A stretch of DNA of 64,000 nt from CBDANZ01 sp965197865 (GTDB lineage: Bacteria > Acidobacteriota > Vicinamibacteria > Vicinamibacterales > CAVVIG01): contig CBDANZ010000005.1 in NCBI GenBank assembly GCA_965197865.1, forward strand, positions 806,001 to 870,000, given 5' to 3'. Positions 43,002 to 52,648 of the stretch are shown piece by piece. Within the stretch, counting starts at the first letter, position 1. Each line of letters starts with the position of its first letter. Both the position numbers and the translations under genes were made by a program. The notes below the pieces were generated by a model that worked only from the letters and a program-made list of their open reading frames with translations, did not search any database and was not told where the DNA came from.

Positions 43002-43410
43002 TGGATGCCTCCTCCTCCAGGTGGTGTACCGATACCTCCACCTTGGCACATCGCGATACCGTCGGGAGGAGGCGTCCACCCCATCATCCATGGACGGATT
43101 GAGATCGTGGACCCACGAGTACCGCCATCGCAGATCAGCGCCCCGGCGCCGTCCCCAGCCGTTGAGCCCTTCGTGGAGCTTCACGAGCAGCCGATACGGC
43201 TGCCCGCTTCGAGCCGTGCCGCCTCGTCGCGCACCGGAGTGCCCTGGTCGTCGCGGGCCGTCCTGGTTGGCCCGCGCCTCGGCGAGCGAGACGAGCGCGC
43301 CGCTGCCGAGCCCGAGTTCGCGGCGGTGACTCCTCTGCGCCGGTGACTCCGCGTCGCCGTGACCATCCTCGTTTCCCCAGCCGGCCATTGACGGCTGGCC
43401 GTCGGGTGTG
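43002..43410 (-). other. IS110 upstream noncoding end (candidate bridge RNA region)
   Basis: The 400 bases 5-prime of the IS110 transposase, on its coding strand, hold no separate gene (the transposase frame merely stays open). In IS110-group elements the left-end noncoding region encodes the bridge RNA, so this is where it should be. The exact element end is not visible because these elements lack inverted repeats. Confidence 0.35.
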
Positions 43411-43663
43411 GTCAACAGTGTCCTGAACCGGAACTCTCGTCGATGCGAGCGTTCACGTAGTCGACGTCAGATTCTGTGCTGCGCTTTCGGGATTCCGGGC
43501 CTTGCAAAACGCGATCGGAGGACCGTCAGCGGGCCAGAACCACGCCGGCAGCCTATGATCGGAGAGAGCATCACCGATCGGAACCCACTCTCCGCGTTTA
43601 CCTATGCAGATCAGACAAGACAGGGGCACCCCGTGGCGGGCCGCTCAAGAGCCGCCGCTAGGC

Positions 43664-44251
43664 TTAGTAGTCGCTGTCGGGTGTGTACGGCCGGCTCCAG
43701 AGCACGATGTGCAGAACCACCGACTTGAACCAAGCCTCGTACATCAGGTCGACCTCATCCTTGGTGTGTCCCTTGTTTTCCAGAAACGGGCGAATGGTCG
43801 CCATGATAGGATAGATGAACGCGATCATATAGCGCAAGGGGACGATCGGGGCTGCATCCACGTCATCCGTCTTGTTCTTCTTGGCGCGGTGGTGCCGCAG
43901 CGCGACCTCGTGCTGGTAGTCCAGCCACGATTGGTCATGGTCCCGCTCGCATGTGTCACGAATCCACTGCCCGAAGCGCTCGCGAACCGCCGCCAAGTAG
44001 TTGCCGACAGGCTCTCCGTCCTCGCCGGCGAAGTAGGCGAGAAGGTGCGCGTTCGAGCCGACGAAGCCGTACCAAACGTCCAACACGTCCTCAACTTGGT
44101 CGCTGAGAACTGCGCCGGCTCGCCGCAACGCCGAGCGGTCCTCGTCGGTGAACAAGAGTGTCTCTTGGATCAAGCCAAGGTCCTCTAGAGAGAGTGGCGA
44201 GCGAGCCAAGTCAGCCGCTCCGTAGGTGTATCCGGGAATCGAAGTAGACAT
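43664..44251 (-). CDS. Single-domain protoglobin
   Basis: 195 residues, the size of free-standing protoglobins. The start is ATG 44251 with a GGAGGA ribosome-binding site six bases away; the frame extends upstream into degenerate sequence. SIPGYTYG at the N terminus, LDVWYGFVGSNAHLLAYF in the middle and WLDYQHEVALRHHRAKKN are the protoglobin pattern, with the proximal haem ligand expected at His120. The C-terminal helices (YMIAFIYPIMATIRPFL) are complete, and there is no attached signalling domain. Protoglobins bind O2, CO and NO. It is the last gene in the minus-strand series of this region. Confidence 0.9.
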   Translation of the reverse strand: MSTSIPGYTYGAADLARSPLSLEDLGLIQETLLFTDEDRSALRRAGAVLSDQVEDVLDVWYGFVGSNAHLLAYFAGEDGEPVGNYLAAVRERFGQWIRDTCERDHDQSWLDYQHEVALRHHRAKKNKTDDVDAAPIVPLRYMIAFIYPIMATIRPFLENKGHTKDEVDLMYEAWFKSVVLHIVLWSRPYTPDSDY

Positions 44252-44324
44252 AAGTCCTCCAAAAATATGTATAGAGTCGATACTTACGTGCAGGATAGAC
44301 GACCGCCGTTCCGCCCTCCCTTTG

Positions 44325-44880
44325 TCAAGCTCTGCATCCGATAATTCTCCCACCCTTTCCGACGGCAGGACAACCGCAACCCTGCCATTCGAGCAGCCGG
44401 GTACACGGACTGAATCCAATGTCCGTCATCTCGTGAAGTCGTCGTACCGGTTCTAAGAGACGGTGACGCCGAAGCTTGCGCGCGGTCGAACGCGGTTCGC
44501 ACGCCAACCTCGATGTTGTCGCTGGTCTCCGCCCGCAGATTCGCTTTCGGCAGCGTCGTGTACCCGCCGCGCGGATTGGTGAAGCCGGTCTCGTGCGGGC
44601 CGCGCAGCTCCCAGCCGCCGATGCGATGATCGATGGCGGCGCCATCGGCCGCTAGGGCGATTCCCCGCAAGCGCGGCCCGCGAGCAAGCTTCTCCCATGT
44701 GCGCCCGGGCGAGAGCACGAGTCGGCGGAACCCGGGGCTGGTGTTCTCGATGGAATGCGCGTGGACGCGACCGATGAGGCCGCCGTAGACGTACAGCGCG
44801 CCCTCGTGAGAGATCACGACGCCGATCAATGATACCTGGGCCGCCTCATTGCTGAGTACCGCCCTCCAGTCGGTCTTTGG
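44325..44880 (-). pseudogene. Collapsed duplicate of the kelch/TonB-receptor gene pair
   Basis: The minus strand here reads first kelch-protein sequence (GALYVYGGLIGRVHAHSIEN, then FRRLVLSPGRTWEKLARG, IGGWELRGP) and, directly joined, receptor sequence (TGFTNPRGGYTTLPKANLRA, NIEVGVRTAFDRA). A third stretch in another frame gives TDIGFSPCTRLLEW. The intact counterparts are in the genes at 48992-52648 and 46484-48823, in the same order. A second copy of the pair must have been reduced by internal deletions to under 600 bases. Not functional. Confidence 0.8.
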
Positions 44881-44935
44881 CGTCCCGCGTGGTGGCAGCG
44901 CCGATCGCGGGAGAGCAGCGGAATCGAACCCTGGG

Positions 44936-45574
44936 TCAGTCGATCGTGACGTACCGCTCCAGGCGCTCGACTTCGTCGTCATCGACATACTTGCCGATCT
45001 CCCGACGGAACTGCTCGATCTGACGGTAGGGCCGATACTCTTTGAACTCGCGAAGCATCCGGTTGCCCAGACTTAGAATCGAGAGAATATCCGCGTCGCT
45101 CGCGGTGTTCAGATTGATTGGGACGAAGACGAATTGCTCCAGGCGCGCCACCTCGTCGTCGTTGACATACTTGCCGATCTCTCGACGGAATTCCGCCATG
45201 TGAGCGTAAGGTCGGTACTCCTCGAACTCATGGGCCATGCGTGCGCCGACACCGGGAACCAAGAGAATCTCTTCTTCCGTCGTCGCGTTCAGGTTCAACG
45301 GCAGAAACAGCCGGGAGTAGAGCTCGTCCTGCGCGGCTTCGTCCAGGGACCGCCCAACCAGCGCGTGGACCTCGAGCATGTTCCGAAACGGGCGCCCGTC
45401 GACGATTGTAGACGCACGGGCTGCGTTCATGTGCGGCAGCGCACTGAGTTCAGCTTCGGTTGCGGTATTCGGATTCAGCACGCCCATGTTACGACCGACC
45501 TGCGCGTGGACCAGCGCAATGCATGGCAGAACAAGCGACACCGCAAGAAATCGGATCAAGATTCTACATGTCAT
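44936..45574 (-). CDS. Exported protein with three tandem 60-residue helix-hairpin-helix units
   Basis: 212 residues. A signal peptide ends near AHAQ-like VHAQ (residue 25). Three units of exactly 60 residues follow (31-90, 91-150, 151-210); the last two share the pattern P-x-NLNTA, G-x-RM, EF-x-EYRPY and FRREIGKYV-x-DDEV. The NLNTAS and GVG elements are those of ComEA-type helix-hairpin-helix domains, which bind DNA without sequence preference. Export suggests binding of extracellular or periplasmic nucleic acid, but the domain also serves as a scaffold. It overlaps the upstream membrane-protein gene by 11 bases, so the two are one unit. Confidence 0.75.
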   Translation of the reverse strand: MTCRILIRFLAVSLVLPCIALVHAQVGRNMGVLNPNTATEAELSALPHMNAARASTIVDGRPFRNMLEVHALVGRSLDEAAQDELYSRLFLPLNLNATTEEEILLVPGVGARMAHEFEEYRPYAHMAEFRREIGKYVNDDEVARLEQFVFVPINLNTASDADILSILSLGNRMLREFKEYRPYRQIEQFRREIGKYVDDDEVERLERYVTID

Positions 45575-46073
45575 CGTGTGCCTCGTATGCGTCGTGAGAC
45601 GAACGCTCCGTCTCCCGAGTTACCGAAAATATAGGATGCCGAAAGGTATACAGGAGTCCGACCACGCCCAGCTGCACCATCGTGCCTGGAGCCAACAGCG
45701 GCATCGCGCCGGTCAAAGACTCCCAGATCAATTCCCGCCTCGTCGCCGATGGGTTCATCTCTAGCTCGAATTCCACATTGCTTTGATAGTGTAGGTAGAT
45801 GCCAAGAGTGCCGGAAGCGACAAACAGAAACATGGACACCTGAAAGACCCGGAGGATGACCCGCACGCGGATCAGGATCCACGCCGCCAGGAAGGCCAGG
45901 GCCAGGAGGATCATTCCTCCGGGAATGAGTTGGGGCAGCTCGGCGTAGTGTCCCAGCAACATCAATTCGATTCCCGTGCCGAGGGTACCGAGGAAAAACA
46001 CCGCCAGCAGCATGCCGCGGAGGACACGTACGGTCTGGGTGTCGCGGGCATCGGAAACAGCAGAACCGGGCAT
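45564..46073 (-). CDS. Four-helix integral membrane protein
   Basis: 169 residues, no recognised family. Four hydrophobic segments are seen: MLLAVFFLGTLGTGIELMLL, GGMILLALAFLAAWILI, VFQVSMFLFVASGTLGIYL and MVQLGVVGLLYTF. A charged loop (ELEMNPSATRRELIWES) lies between the third and fourth, followed by an acidic, His-rich tail. This arrangement is common for small uncharacterised proteins next to TonB receptors. Its gene overlaps the helix-hairpin-helix gene. Confidence 0.65.
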   Translation of the reverse strand: MPGSAVSDARDTQTVRVLRGMLLAVFFLGTLGTGIELMLLGHYAELPQLIPGGMILLALAFLAAWILIRVRVILRVFQVSMFLFVASGTLGIYLHYQSNVEFELEMNPSATRRELIWESLTGAMPLLAPGTMVQLGVVGLLYTFRHPIFSVTRETERSSHDAYEAHDDM

Positions 46074-46242
46074 TAGTTCAGTTCAGAAGCTTTCCCTGGA
46101 TTGACGCTTGGGCTTACGCGTACTTTCACCAGTTGATCTTGCGCTGTCGTAACACCAGTGCCGGCGGACTTGCGGATCGTGGCGTGCTACCCACCGGCGC
46201 CGGGCCGCATCGTGGGACCGGACAGCCAGTCTCCTGCCCCAG

Positions 46243-46449
46243 TCAATGCGTGGCGCACTCGCGGACGGCCCCGCGTGTAAGCAGCCGGATGTGGGCTTCG
46301 CAGATGAGCGTCGCCAGCTGACGAAATTCCTCAGGCTTGAGCGTTAGTGTGACGCGGTTCACGCGCAGATGGAGAAGGCCGTACCCGCACTGATACACGG
46401 CCAGCTCCGATCCTTTCGCCAACGTCTCCGATTCGTAATGACAAAACAT
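46243..46449 (-). CDS. 68-residue hypothetical protein
   Basis: The start is ATG 46449 with an AAGGGGA ribosome-binding site; a longer frame to 46542 runs into the receptor gene. The protein reads HYESETLAKGSELAVYQCGY, then LHLRVNRVTLTLKPEEFRQL, a compact alpha/beta pattern without signal peptide. No family recognised. It lies 35 bases after the TonB-receptor stop and is probably cotranscribed with it. Confidence 0.6.
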   Translation of the reverse strand: MFCHYESETLAKGSELAVYQCGYGLLHLRVNRVTLTLKPEEFRQLATLICEAHIRLLTRGAVRECATH

Positions 46450-46483
46450 GCGTTCCCCTTCCAACCTGCCGCGTCGGCCGCCG

Positions 46484-48823
46484 CTACCAGTCGTACCCCA
46501 GGGATGCGACGGCGCTGATGCCGGGGCTCGAGTACCGATCAATCACCGGGTCGTTTGCCTGACGTCCGCGCACGTTCCACCACGCAAAGTATTTGGTGTC
46601 CGTCAGGTTGAGTAGGCCAAGGCGAAAGGTGAGGTCCTGGGCGAGCGAGACAAAGCCCACGAGATCGACGACCTGGTAGGCGTCCGGCGCGAACTGCTCC
46701 TCGTCGCCGTGCCGGTAGGACTCGACCATGCGGACGGACAGCTCGCTGCCCCAGCGGCCCGAGGGACGGACGTAGCGGAGGCCCAGCACCCCTTCATTCG
46801 GCGCAATGGACCCGAGCGGCGTCTCTTCGGCGAGCGCCTGGACCGCGGCGGCCTTCGAGATTTCGACGCCGTCGATGTGCGCGTAGCTCCCGCGAATCAT
46901 CACGCTGTCGGTCAGATACGCCTCGCCGCGCAGTTCGACGCCCGTGATCTCTGCTTCTTCGAGGTTCTGGCTCTGAAATTCAAGCAGCCGGGTACGCGGG
47001 TTGAACCCAATGTCCGTCATCTCGATGAAGTCGTCGTATCGGTTCGAGAAGGCGGTGATACCGAAGCTCGCGCGGTCGAATGCGGTGCGCACGCCCACCT
47101 CGATGTTCTGGCTGATCTCCGCGCGCAGATCTGGATTCGGCAGCGTCGTGTAGCCGCTGCGGGGGTTGGCGAACCCGGTGTTGATGGCGCTGTAGGGCGG
47201 TGCCAGGAATCCACTGGCGTACTGCGCGTGCAGGGTCACGACGTCTGTCACCTGCGCTGCCACGCCGAGCTTCGGCGACACCGCCGCGTCGGAGAAGTCG
47301 GCTGCCGTGGGATTGAGGCTCGCGATGTAGACCGGGTCGTCCTGGTTGGCGTCGAGCGTGAACTGGTCGTAGCGCACCCCGGGCACGAGCGTCACGCGAC
47401 CAAACTTGAGCTCAGCCTGGAGGTACGCGCCGGCTTCGACGACGTCGCTTTCGGGGAAGTACTTGGTCGGGAAGATCAGGCTCGTCGGCACCGGCGCCCC
47501 GGTGATTGTGTTGGTCTCGCTCCGGTCTCGCCAGATGTCGAAGTGGTCGGCCTTGTAGCTCGCGCCGAACGTGACCAGTGCGCCGTCATCCGGATCGCCC
47601 AGCCACTTCTGGCCCTGCGCCGATCCACCGTAGCCGACCTGCTCGTAGTCGAGCGTGCCGTGCCGCAGAGAAGGGGTTGGCGGTCCGAAGCCGAAGGTCA
47701 TGCGGTGGCGGTCGATGACCTGCGACGTGTCGTTGAACTGGCGGTATACACGCCACGACAGTTGGTCGAGGCCGCGGTCAACGAGCGTGTGGTCGAGCGA
47801 GAGACGCCGGCGGTCTTGCGTGTCGACGGCATCGGCATCCAACGTGTGATATGAGAGAAACCCTAAGTCCAGCAGTCCCCGATCCGAGAACCACTCCGTC
47901 TCGATGTGGGTGTTGTACAGCTCGGCTGCCGCACGCCACGTGTTGCCGGGCGCAGCGGTGAAGACGAGTTTGGCCAGCAGCTGTGTGCCCCGAACGTCCT
48001 GCGGATTTGGCACGGTACGGGTGTCGTCGGCGGTGTCCACGGTTCCCTGGTTGCCGATCTCGTGGCCCCGGCTGACGCTTGTGAAGAGCGAGCCCTGGAG
48101 CCGGTCTGTTCCGCCCGCAAGCGCGAGGTTCCCGCTGACGTGACCCGCGCGGCCATCCCACGTCGTCTTGGCGCCGATGTGGAACCGCTGGCCGCGGAGG
48201 TAGTCAGCGGGATCCTTGGTGAACAGCGACACGACGCCGCCGAGGGCATCGCCGCCGTAGAGCGCCGAGTTCGCGCTCCGCACGATCTCGACTGACTTCA
48301 GCGCGTCGAGATCGAGTCCCACTTGATGGACGTTGAACGGGCCAAAGTCGAACTGCTCTGACGTTTGCACGCCATCCACCTGGGTCATCACGCGATTCCC
48401 GCCGATGCCGCGGATGTTGAAGCCGTTGAGACCGAGACGGGTCACGTGGTTCTCGATGTAGACGCCCGGTTCGTACTTGACGAGGTCGGCGAAGGTCTCG
48501 ATAAGCCGGGCCTGGATAACCTCGCTGTCGATGACCGAGACCATACCTGGGGTTTCCCGTACCGGTGCCGGCCGGAGCGTCGCCGTCACGGTCACGAAAT
48601 CGAGAAAGGTCAGCAGATCATCGGTCGACGGCGCGTCGGCGGGTTCCATGGGGGCGCCCGGTTGGTCGGCCGCCTGCTGCTCGGTCGACTGCCGGCTGGC
48701 CGTGTCCTGCTGCGCCGATGCGGCACCCGGGTTGGCCAGGACCATCAACAGCGCCGCGAGCGCGACCGCCACGGCTGTTCCAGGTCCACGGCCGATCGGT
48801 AGGGGTTGTTGTGTGAGTGCCAC
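46484..48823 (-). CDS. TonB-dependent outer-membrane receptor (haem/siderophore-type)
   Basis: 779 residues. The start is GTG 48823, with CAGGAG seven bases upstream; the in-frame extension to 48928 is not needed. A signal peptide (VAVALAALLMVLANPGAASAQ) and TonB-box-like FVTVTATLRPAP are followed by a plug domain (VYIENHVTRLGLNGFNIRGI, then NRVMTQVDGV and YGGDALGGVV) and a 22-strand-type barrel with the late receptor motif LNLTDTKYFAW and a C-terminal aromatic end. The plug resembles the haemoglobin/transferrin/lactoferrin receptor group, suggesting haem or iron, but this is inference. It follows the propeller-protein gene by 168 bases on the same strand. Confidence 0.88.
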   Translation of the reverse strand: MALTQQPLPIGRGPGTAVAVALAALLMVLANPGAASAQQDTASRQSTEQQAADQPGAPMEPADAPSTDDLLTFLDFVTVTATLRPAPVRETPGMVSVIDSEVIQARLIETFADLVKYEPGVYIENHVTRLGLNGFNIRGIGGNRVMTQVDGVQTSEQFDFGPFNVHQVGLDLDALKSVEIVRSANSALYGGDALGGVVSLFTKDPADYLRGQRFHIGAKTTWDGRAGHVSGNLALAGGTDRLQGSLFTSVSRGHEIGNQGTVDTADDTRTVPNPQDVRGTQLLAKLVFTAAPGNTWRAAAELYNTHIETEWFSDRGLLDLGFLSYHTLDADAVDTQDRRRLSLDHTLVDRGLDQLSWRVYRQFNDTSQVIDRHRMTFGFGPPTPSLRHGTLDYEQVGYGGSAQGQKWLGDPDDGALVTFGASYKADHFDIWRDRSETNTITGAPVPTSLIFPTKYFPESDVVEAGAYLQAELKFGRVTLVPGVRYDQFTLDANQDDPVYIASLNPTAADFSDAAVSPKLGVAAQVTDVVTLHAQYASGFLAPPYSAINTGFANPRSGYTTLPNPDLRAEISQNIEVGVRTAFDRASFGITAFSNRYDDFIEMTDIGFNPRTRLLEFQSQNLEEAEITGVELRGEAYLTDSVMIRGSYAHIDGVEISKAAAVQALAEETPLGSIAPNEGVLGLRYVRPSGRWGSELSVRMVESYRHGDEEQFAPDAYQVVDLVGFVSLAQDLTFRLGLLNLTDTKYFAWWNVRGRQANDPVIDRYSSPGISAVASLGYDW

Positions 48824-49760
48824 TGCTATACTCCTGTAGGGTTTCCGGCAGCGCACCATGCGGTGCCGGTGCTCAACTGGGCGTCCTCGCGCGGTTCCTA
48901 GGCCATGTGCGGGGACGCTCGTCTCCAACGCCGATACCGGCTCTCCTTCGTTCTCCTCCAGGTCTGCTCCACTCAGTCAGGTCGGCGGATCTCAGTCCAT
49001 GGGTCGCCCCACCCGGATCACGTCGGTCCCGGCACGGATCACGATGGCGTCGTTCACGATGGCGAAACCAGTGACTGGCGCGTCGACCGACAGGTGGTTC
49101 GTCGATATCACCTCCGGCGCGGCGGCCGAGGCGCGGAGCACCTGCGTGACGCCTTGCTTCGTGAAGAAGTAGACGTGGTCGTCATGGCCGAGCGGCGTCG
49201 CCCACGTCGACGCAGGCAAGCGATGGGTCCAGTGGACGACGCCCGAATCCGGCGCCAGACATCGGACGGCGCCGACCGGATTCACCCAGTAGACACAGTC
49301 CCTGTAGGCGAAGGGCGATCCGAAGTTGGACATGGACCCGGCCGTCCACGCTACATCGGCGCGGCCGAGCGTGCCTGTGGGGCCACGGCGCAGGGCGAGG
49401 TTAGCCTTCACGGCCATCCCACCGACGATGATGAGGTCGTCCGTGACGGTTGGCGACGGCACATGGTTACCCTTGAGCTCGGCGAAGGACCAGAGCAGTT
49501 CGCCGGTGTCGGGATCAAACCCCTCGATTCGGCCGGCCGCACTGACGACGATCTCGCCGCCGTCCGGCGCGAGCACGGGGGTGCTCCAAGCGACGCCGGG
49601 GTCACGGTCGGCCTTCCACCACGTGTCGCCCGTGGCCGGGTCGACCGCCAGCAGATACGAGTAGGTCCGGCGCGTCAGCAGCACCACCACGGTGTGGTCA
49701 GTTAGTAGCACGGAGTTCCCGACGCCATGGTTACCCCCGACCGATCCGTAGTCGGCGCTC

Positions 49761-51189
49761 GAGTCAAGCCCATTCTTAGTTGAAACTCTTCACGGCTCCT
49801 GATCATTACGCGGCCTTCGTGTTCGGCGTCTTCCTTTCGATCTTCAGTTCCCGCTGCAATGCTTCGCGAAGCTTCGGAAGGTGGCGGTAGCCCACGACCT
49901 TGCGGAGGCGCGGTTCGATGTCGACGAGCGCCGTCGCCAGCCACCGCTGGCGCTGGCTCGAGTTCTTCCACTGGTCGACCTTGGCGCAGCGTTCCTCGAC
50001 CAGCGCATTGACGGACTCGAGACAGTTGGTCGTCTTGAACGAGCGTCCCAGCACGGCATAGACGCTGAGTCGGTGCAAGGTCAGGGTCTCGTCCAGGCCC
50101 TCCGCCAGACTGCCGGCGGCCGACTGGTTCCGGTCGTCCAACTCGCCGTGGAGCTGCTCGAGGGCAGCCAGGGCCTCGGGGTACGTCGGTCGGTTGTAGG
50201 CGCGCTGGAGGCGCCGGCGCCAGTCCCCCTGCTCGCTCTTGGGCAGGTAGCTCACCACGTTCTCGCGCTTGTGCCACTGGCAACGGTGCACCAACGCCCT
50301 GTCGCGGAACACCTTCTTGACCGCAGATCGCAGGCCCTTGCCCCCATCGAGAATCACCAGCAGACCTTGCGACGCATCGAGACCGCGGTCGACCAGCGAA
50401 CGAAGGAAGGGCGTCAGGACCTGCGCGGCCTCCGTGTCCGTCTCCACGAAGCCAAGGAAGCGTTTCTCCCCTGAAATCGTGATGCCGAGAGCGATGACCA
50501 TCGTCGAATCGGCGAAGGCCTTGCCGTCCAGGAACAGGGCCACTACGTCCTCACCGGACAGATCCCGCTCCTGAAACTCCCGCAGCGTCGCCGCACTGGC
50601 CTGGATGAAACTCCGAGACACCGTGGAGCTCGACAAGCCGATCGCCCCAGGAACCGACTCAGCCGCCGCCTCGTAGTTGCGGCAGGAGATGCCGTAGAGC
50701 ACGCGCTTCAGCAGGACGTCATTCACCTGGCCGTCCTCCCGCGCCGCCTCGTAGGAACGCAGGGGAATCTCGCCTCCCGCGACGCTGCGCACGCGCGGAA
50801 CCCGGATCGGCACGCGTTGGCCCGCGAGGCGGACCGTCCCGGGGTTGCTTCCGTGACGTCGTCCCCGCACCAACGATTCTTTGCGCGCATGACGAGCACC
50901 GGCCAACTCCGTGACCTCGTCATCGAGCAGCTCCTGGACGTGCATCAGGCCCAGCGGCACCAAGGCCCGAATCATCTCCACCTTGGCGTCCACATCGAAC
51001 CCGGCGTACTCCTCGCGGCTGATGATGTCCACCTCCCCCAGACGACGGGACTTCTTGCGTTTCCTGACCGATCGTAGGACACTGCGCATCTCGGCTCCTT
51101 TCTCTTGCGGGTTGATGAGCTCTTCGCAACGTCATCAAACCACAGGGTTTGGAGCCGTTTCAATTTTCAACTAAGTTTGGCATACCCTC
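49761..51189 (-). mobile_element. IS256-family element inside the propeller gene
   Basis: 1,429 bp, with an 8-bp target duplication CGGCGCTC (49753-49760 and 51190-51197, plus strand). The ends are imperfect inverted repeats of about 39 bp sharing CTTAGTTGAAA and CGGCTCC. Insert plus one duplicate is 1,437 bp, a multiple of three, and its removal rebuilds the host protein in frame. It carries one transposase gene. Confidence 0.92.
49806..51089 (-). CDS. IS256-family (Mutator-type) transposase
   Basis: 427 residues, intact. Mutator-type DDE motifs are seen: Asp in VALFLDGKAFAD, Asp in LLVILDGGKGLRSAV, CQWHKRENVVSYLP, and the Glu in TTNCLESVNALVEE. The N-terminal part (VQELLDDEVTELAGARHARK) is standard. 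It differs strongly from the transposase of the other IS256-type elements in this window, so it is a separate species. Start is ATG 51089. Confidence 0.93.
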   Translation of the reverse strand: MRSVLRSVRKRKKSRRLGEVDIISREEYAGFDVDAKVEMIRALVPLGLMHVQELLDDEVTELAGARHARKESLVRGRRHGSNPGTVRLAGQRVPIRVPRVRSVAGGEIPLRSYEAAREDGQVNDVLLKRVLYGISCRNYEAAAESVPGAIGLSSSTVSRSFIQASAATLREFQERDLSGEDVVALFLDGKAFADSTMVIALGITISGEKRFLGFVETDTEAAQVLTPFLRSLVDRGLDASQGLLVILDGGKGLRSAVKKVFRDRALVHRCQWHKRENVVSYLPKSEQGDWRRRLQRAYNRPTYPEALAALEQLHGELDDRNQSAAGSLAEGLDETLTLHRLSVYAVLGRSFKTTNCLESVNALVEERCAKVDQWKNSSQRQRWLATALVDIEPRLRKVVGYRHLPKLREALQRELKIERKTPNTKAA

Positions 51190-52648
51190 CGGCGCTCAGG
51201 TCCCGATGCCAGACGGTCTCCCCGTCATGCGTCAGGGCCATCAGGTCGCCGCTCGCGAAGAACGTGTAGACGTGCTCGGCGTCGACCGCCGGAGTCGGTG
51301 CTCCCTTCGACACGTAGTCGTTCCACGCAAGCGGCTCGCCGGCGTTGAACGACCGCCGCCACCGTTCGGATCCGTCGTCGAGATCGATGGCGCTGACCCA
51401 GAGGGTTTCCTTCATCGTCCCGTCAATGGACGTGAGGAAGACGGTGCCGTCCCAGATCACCGGACTTGATTGTCCGAACCCGGGGAGTGTCACACGCCAC
51501 GTCACGGCCTCGTCGGACCAGATGAGCGGCAGGCGCGCCGCGCGGCTCACGTTCGTGTCCGTGCCTCCTCGAAAGCCGGGCCAGCGCGTGGCGCCCCGCC
51601 CGGTCTTGGTGTCACCGGTCGGCACGTCGCTGGTTTCCGCGTCCTCGTCAGCGGGCACGACATCAATCATTGCGAGGTGTCCGGCCCGTGAGGCACCGCC
51701 AACGGCGAGCACATGGTTCCCGAAGAGAAAGAGCTGGTGCATGAAACGCGGGTTGTCGAGAGTCGCCACCAGCTCCCAGGACTCTGCGTCGGCAGCGAGG
51801 CGGTAGACCTTGCCGTCGGCCTGACTCATGACGATGCGCCCGGCGTTGCTCGCGGCCGCCACGCCGAACCCTTGCAGGCTCCCGGCCTCCGGCAGGTCGG
51901 GGCCTGCAGACCACTCACCGGTCGCGACATCGAGGACATCGACCTTGAGCACCGCCCCGTCGTCCGGCGTCAACCCGCCCAGCGCATAAATGTGCCCGCC
52001 GGCAGTTACGGCGGCAAGCGCCCGTCGCTTGAACGGCGCGGCGATCGCCCGCCACGACGTGCCGCCATCGAGGTCGAGCGCGAGGACCGTGTCGGCCCAG
52101 ACGGCGTCAGCGTCCGGGCCACGCAACTCCCATCCGCCGACGACGTAAAGGACGTTGTCCGTCACCACGGCGTCGTGCGAGGAGCGTCCCGCCGGCAACT
52201 CGGGCAGCGGCGCCCAGCGATCCGTCGTCACGGAGTAGCGGGCGGCGGCCCGGCTCGAATGGAGCACTTCCGGCGCCGTGGCGACCGCATTGGAGGCCAC
52301 CATCCCGCCGACGCGATAGATCGCCGCGCCATCGGATACCAGTGCAGTCCCCTGCAGGCGCTGCCCCCGTGCGAGCTCTTCCCACGTACCGTCCGGCGTG
52401 AGGACAACACGGCGGAAGCTGGGGCTGATGTTTGCGATCGAATGCGCGTGCACGCGACCGACGTGGCCGCCGTAGACATACAGCGCGCCGTCGTGGATGA
52501 TCGCCCCGAAGCTTGCGACCGCTTCGATCAGGTCGGGCGGGCGCCATGCGCCCAGGGTGTCGTCCTGTGCGGCCGGCGGGGAGGCCGCCGGCAGAACCAG
52601 CGTGAGGGTGAGGCCGGCGCAGAACAGCGACGGTGCAGCACGAGTCAT

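Larger units (their letters stand above)
48992..52648 (-). pseudogene. Exported kelch plus PQQ-type beta-propeller protein, split by an IS256-type element
   Basis: Two pieces (51197-52648 and 48992-49752 plus one target copy) form one frame once the insertion and one 8-bp duplicate are removed, giving about 739 residues. The signal peptide is LTLVLPAASPPAAQ. The first ~330 residues are kelch repeats (ALYVYGGHVGRVHAHS, VVGGWELRGP, HIYALGGLTPDDG); the remainder is a PQQ-like propeller (WVSAIDLDDGSERWRRSFN, LLAVDPATGDTWWKAD, FDPDTGELLWSF). At the join the sequence reads DLSADYGSVGGNHG, a normal blade. A second insertion sits at the start codon, separating it from its own ribosome-binding site. 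Cofactor binding is not assured; the kelch half may contact the receptor encoded downstream. Confidence 0.85.
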
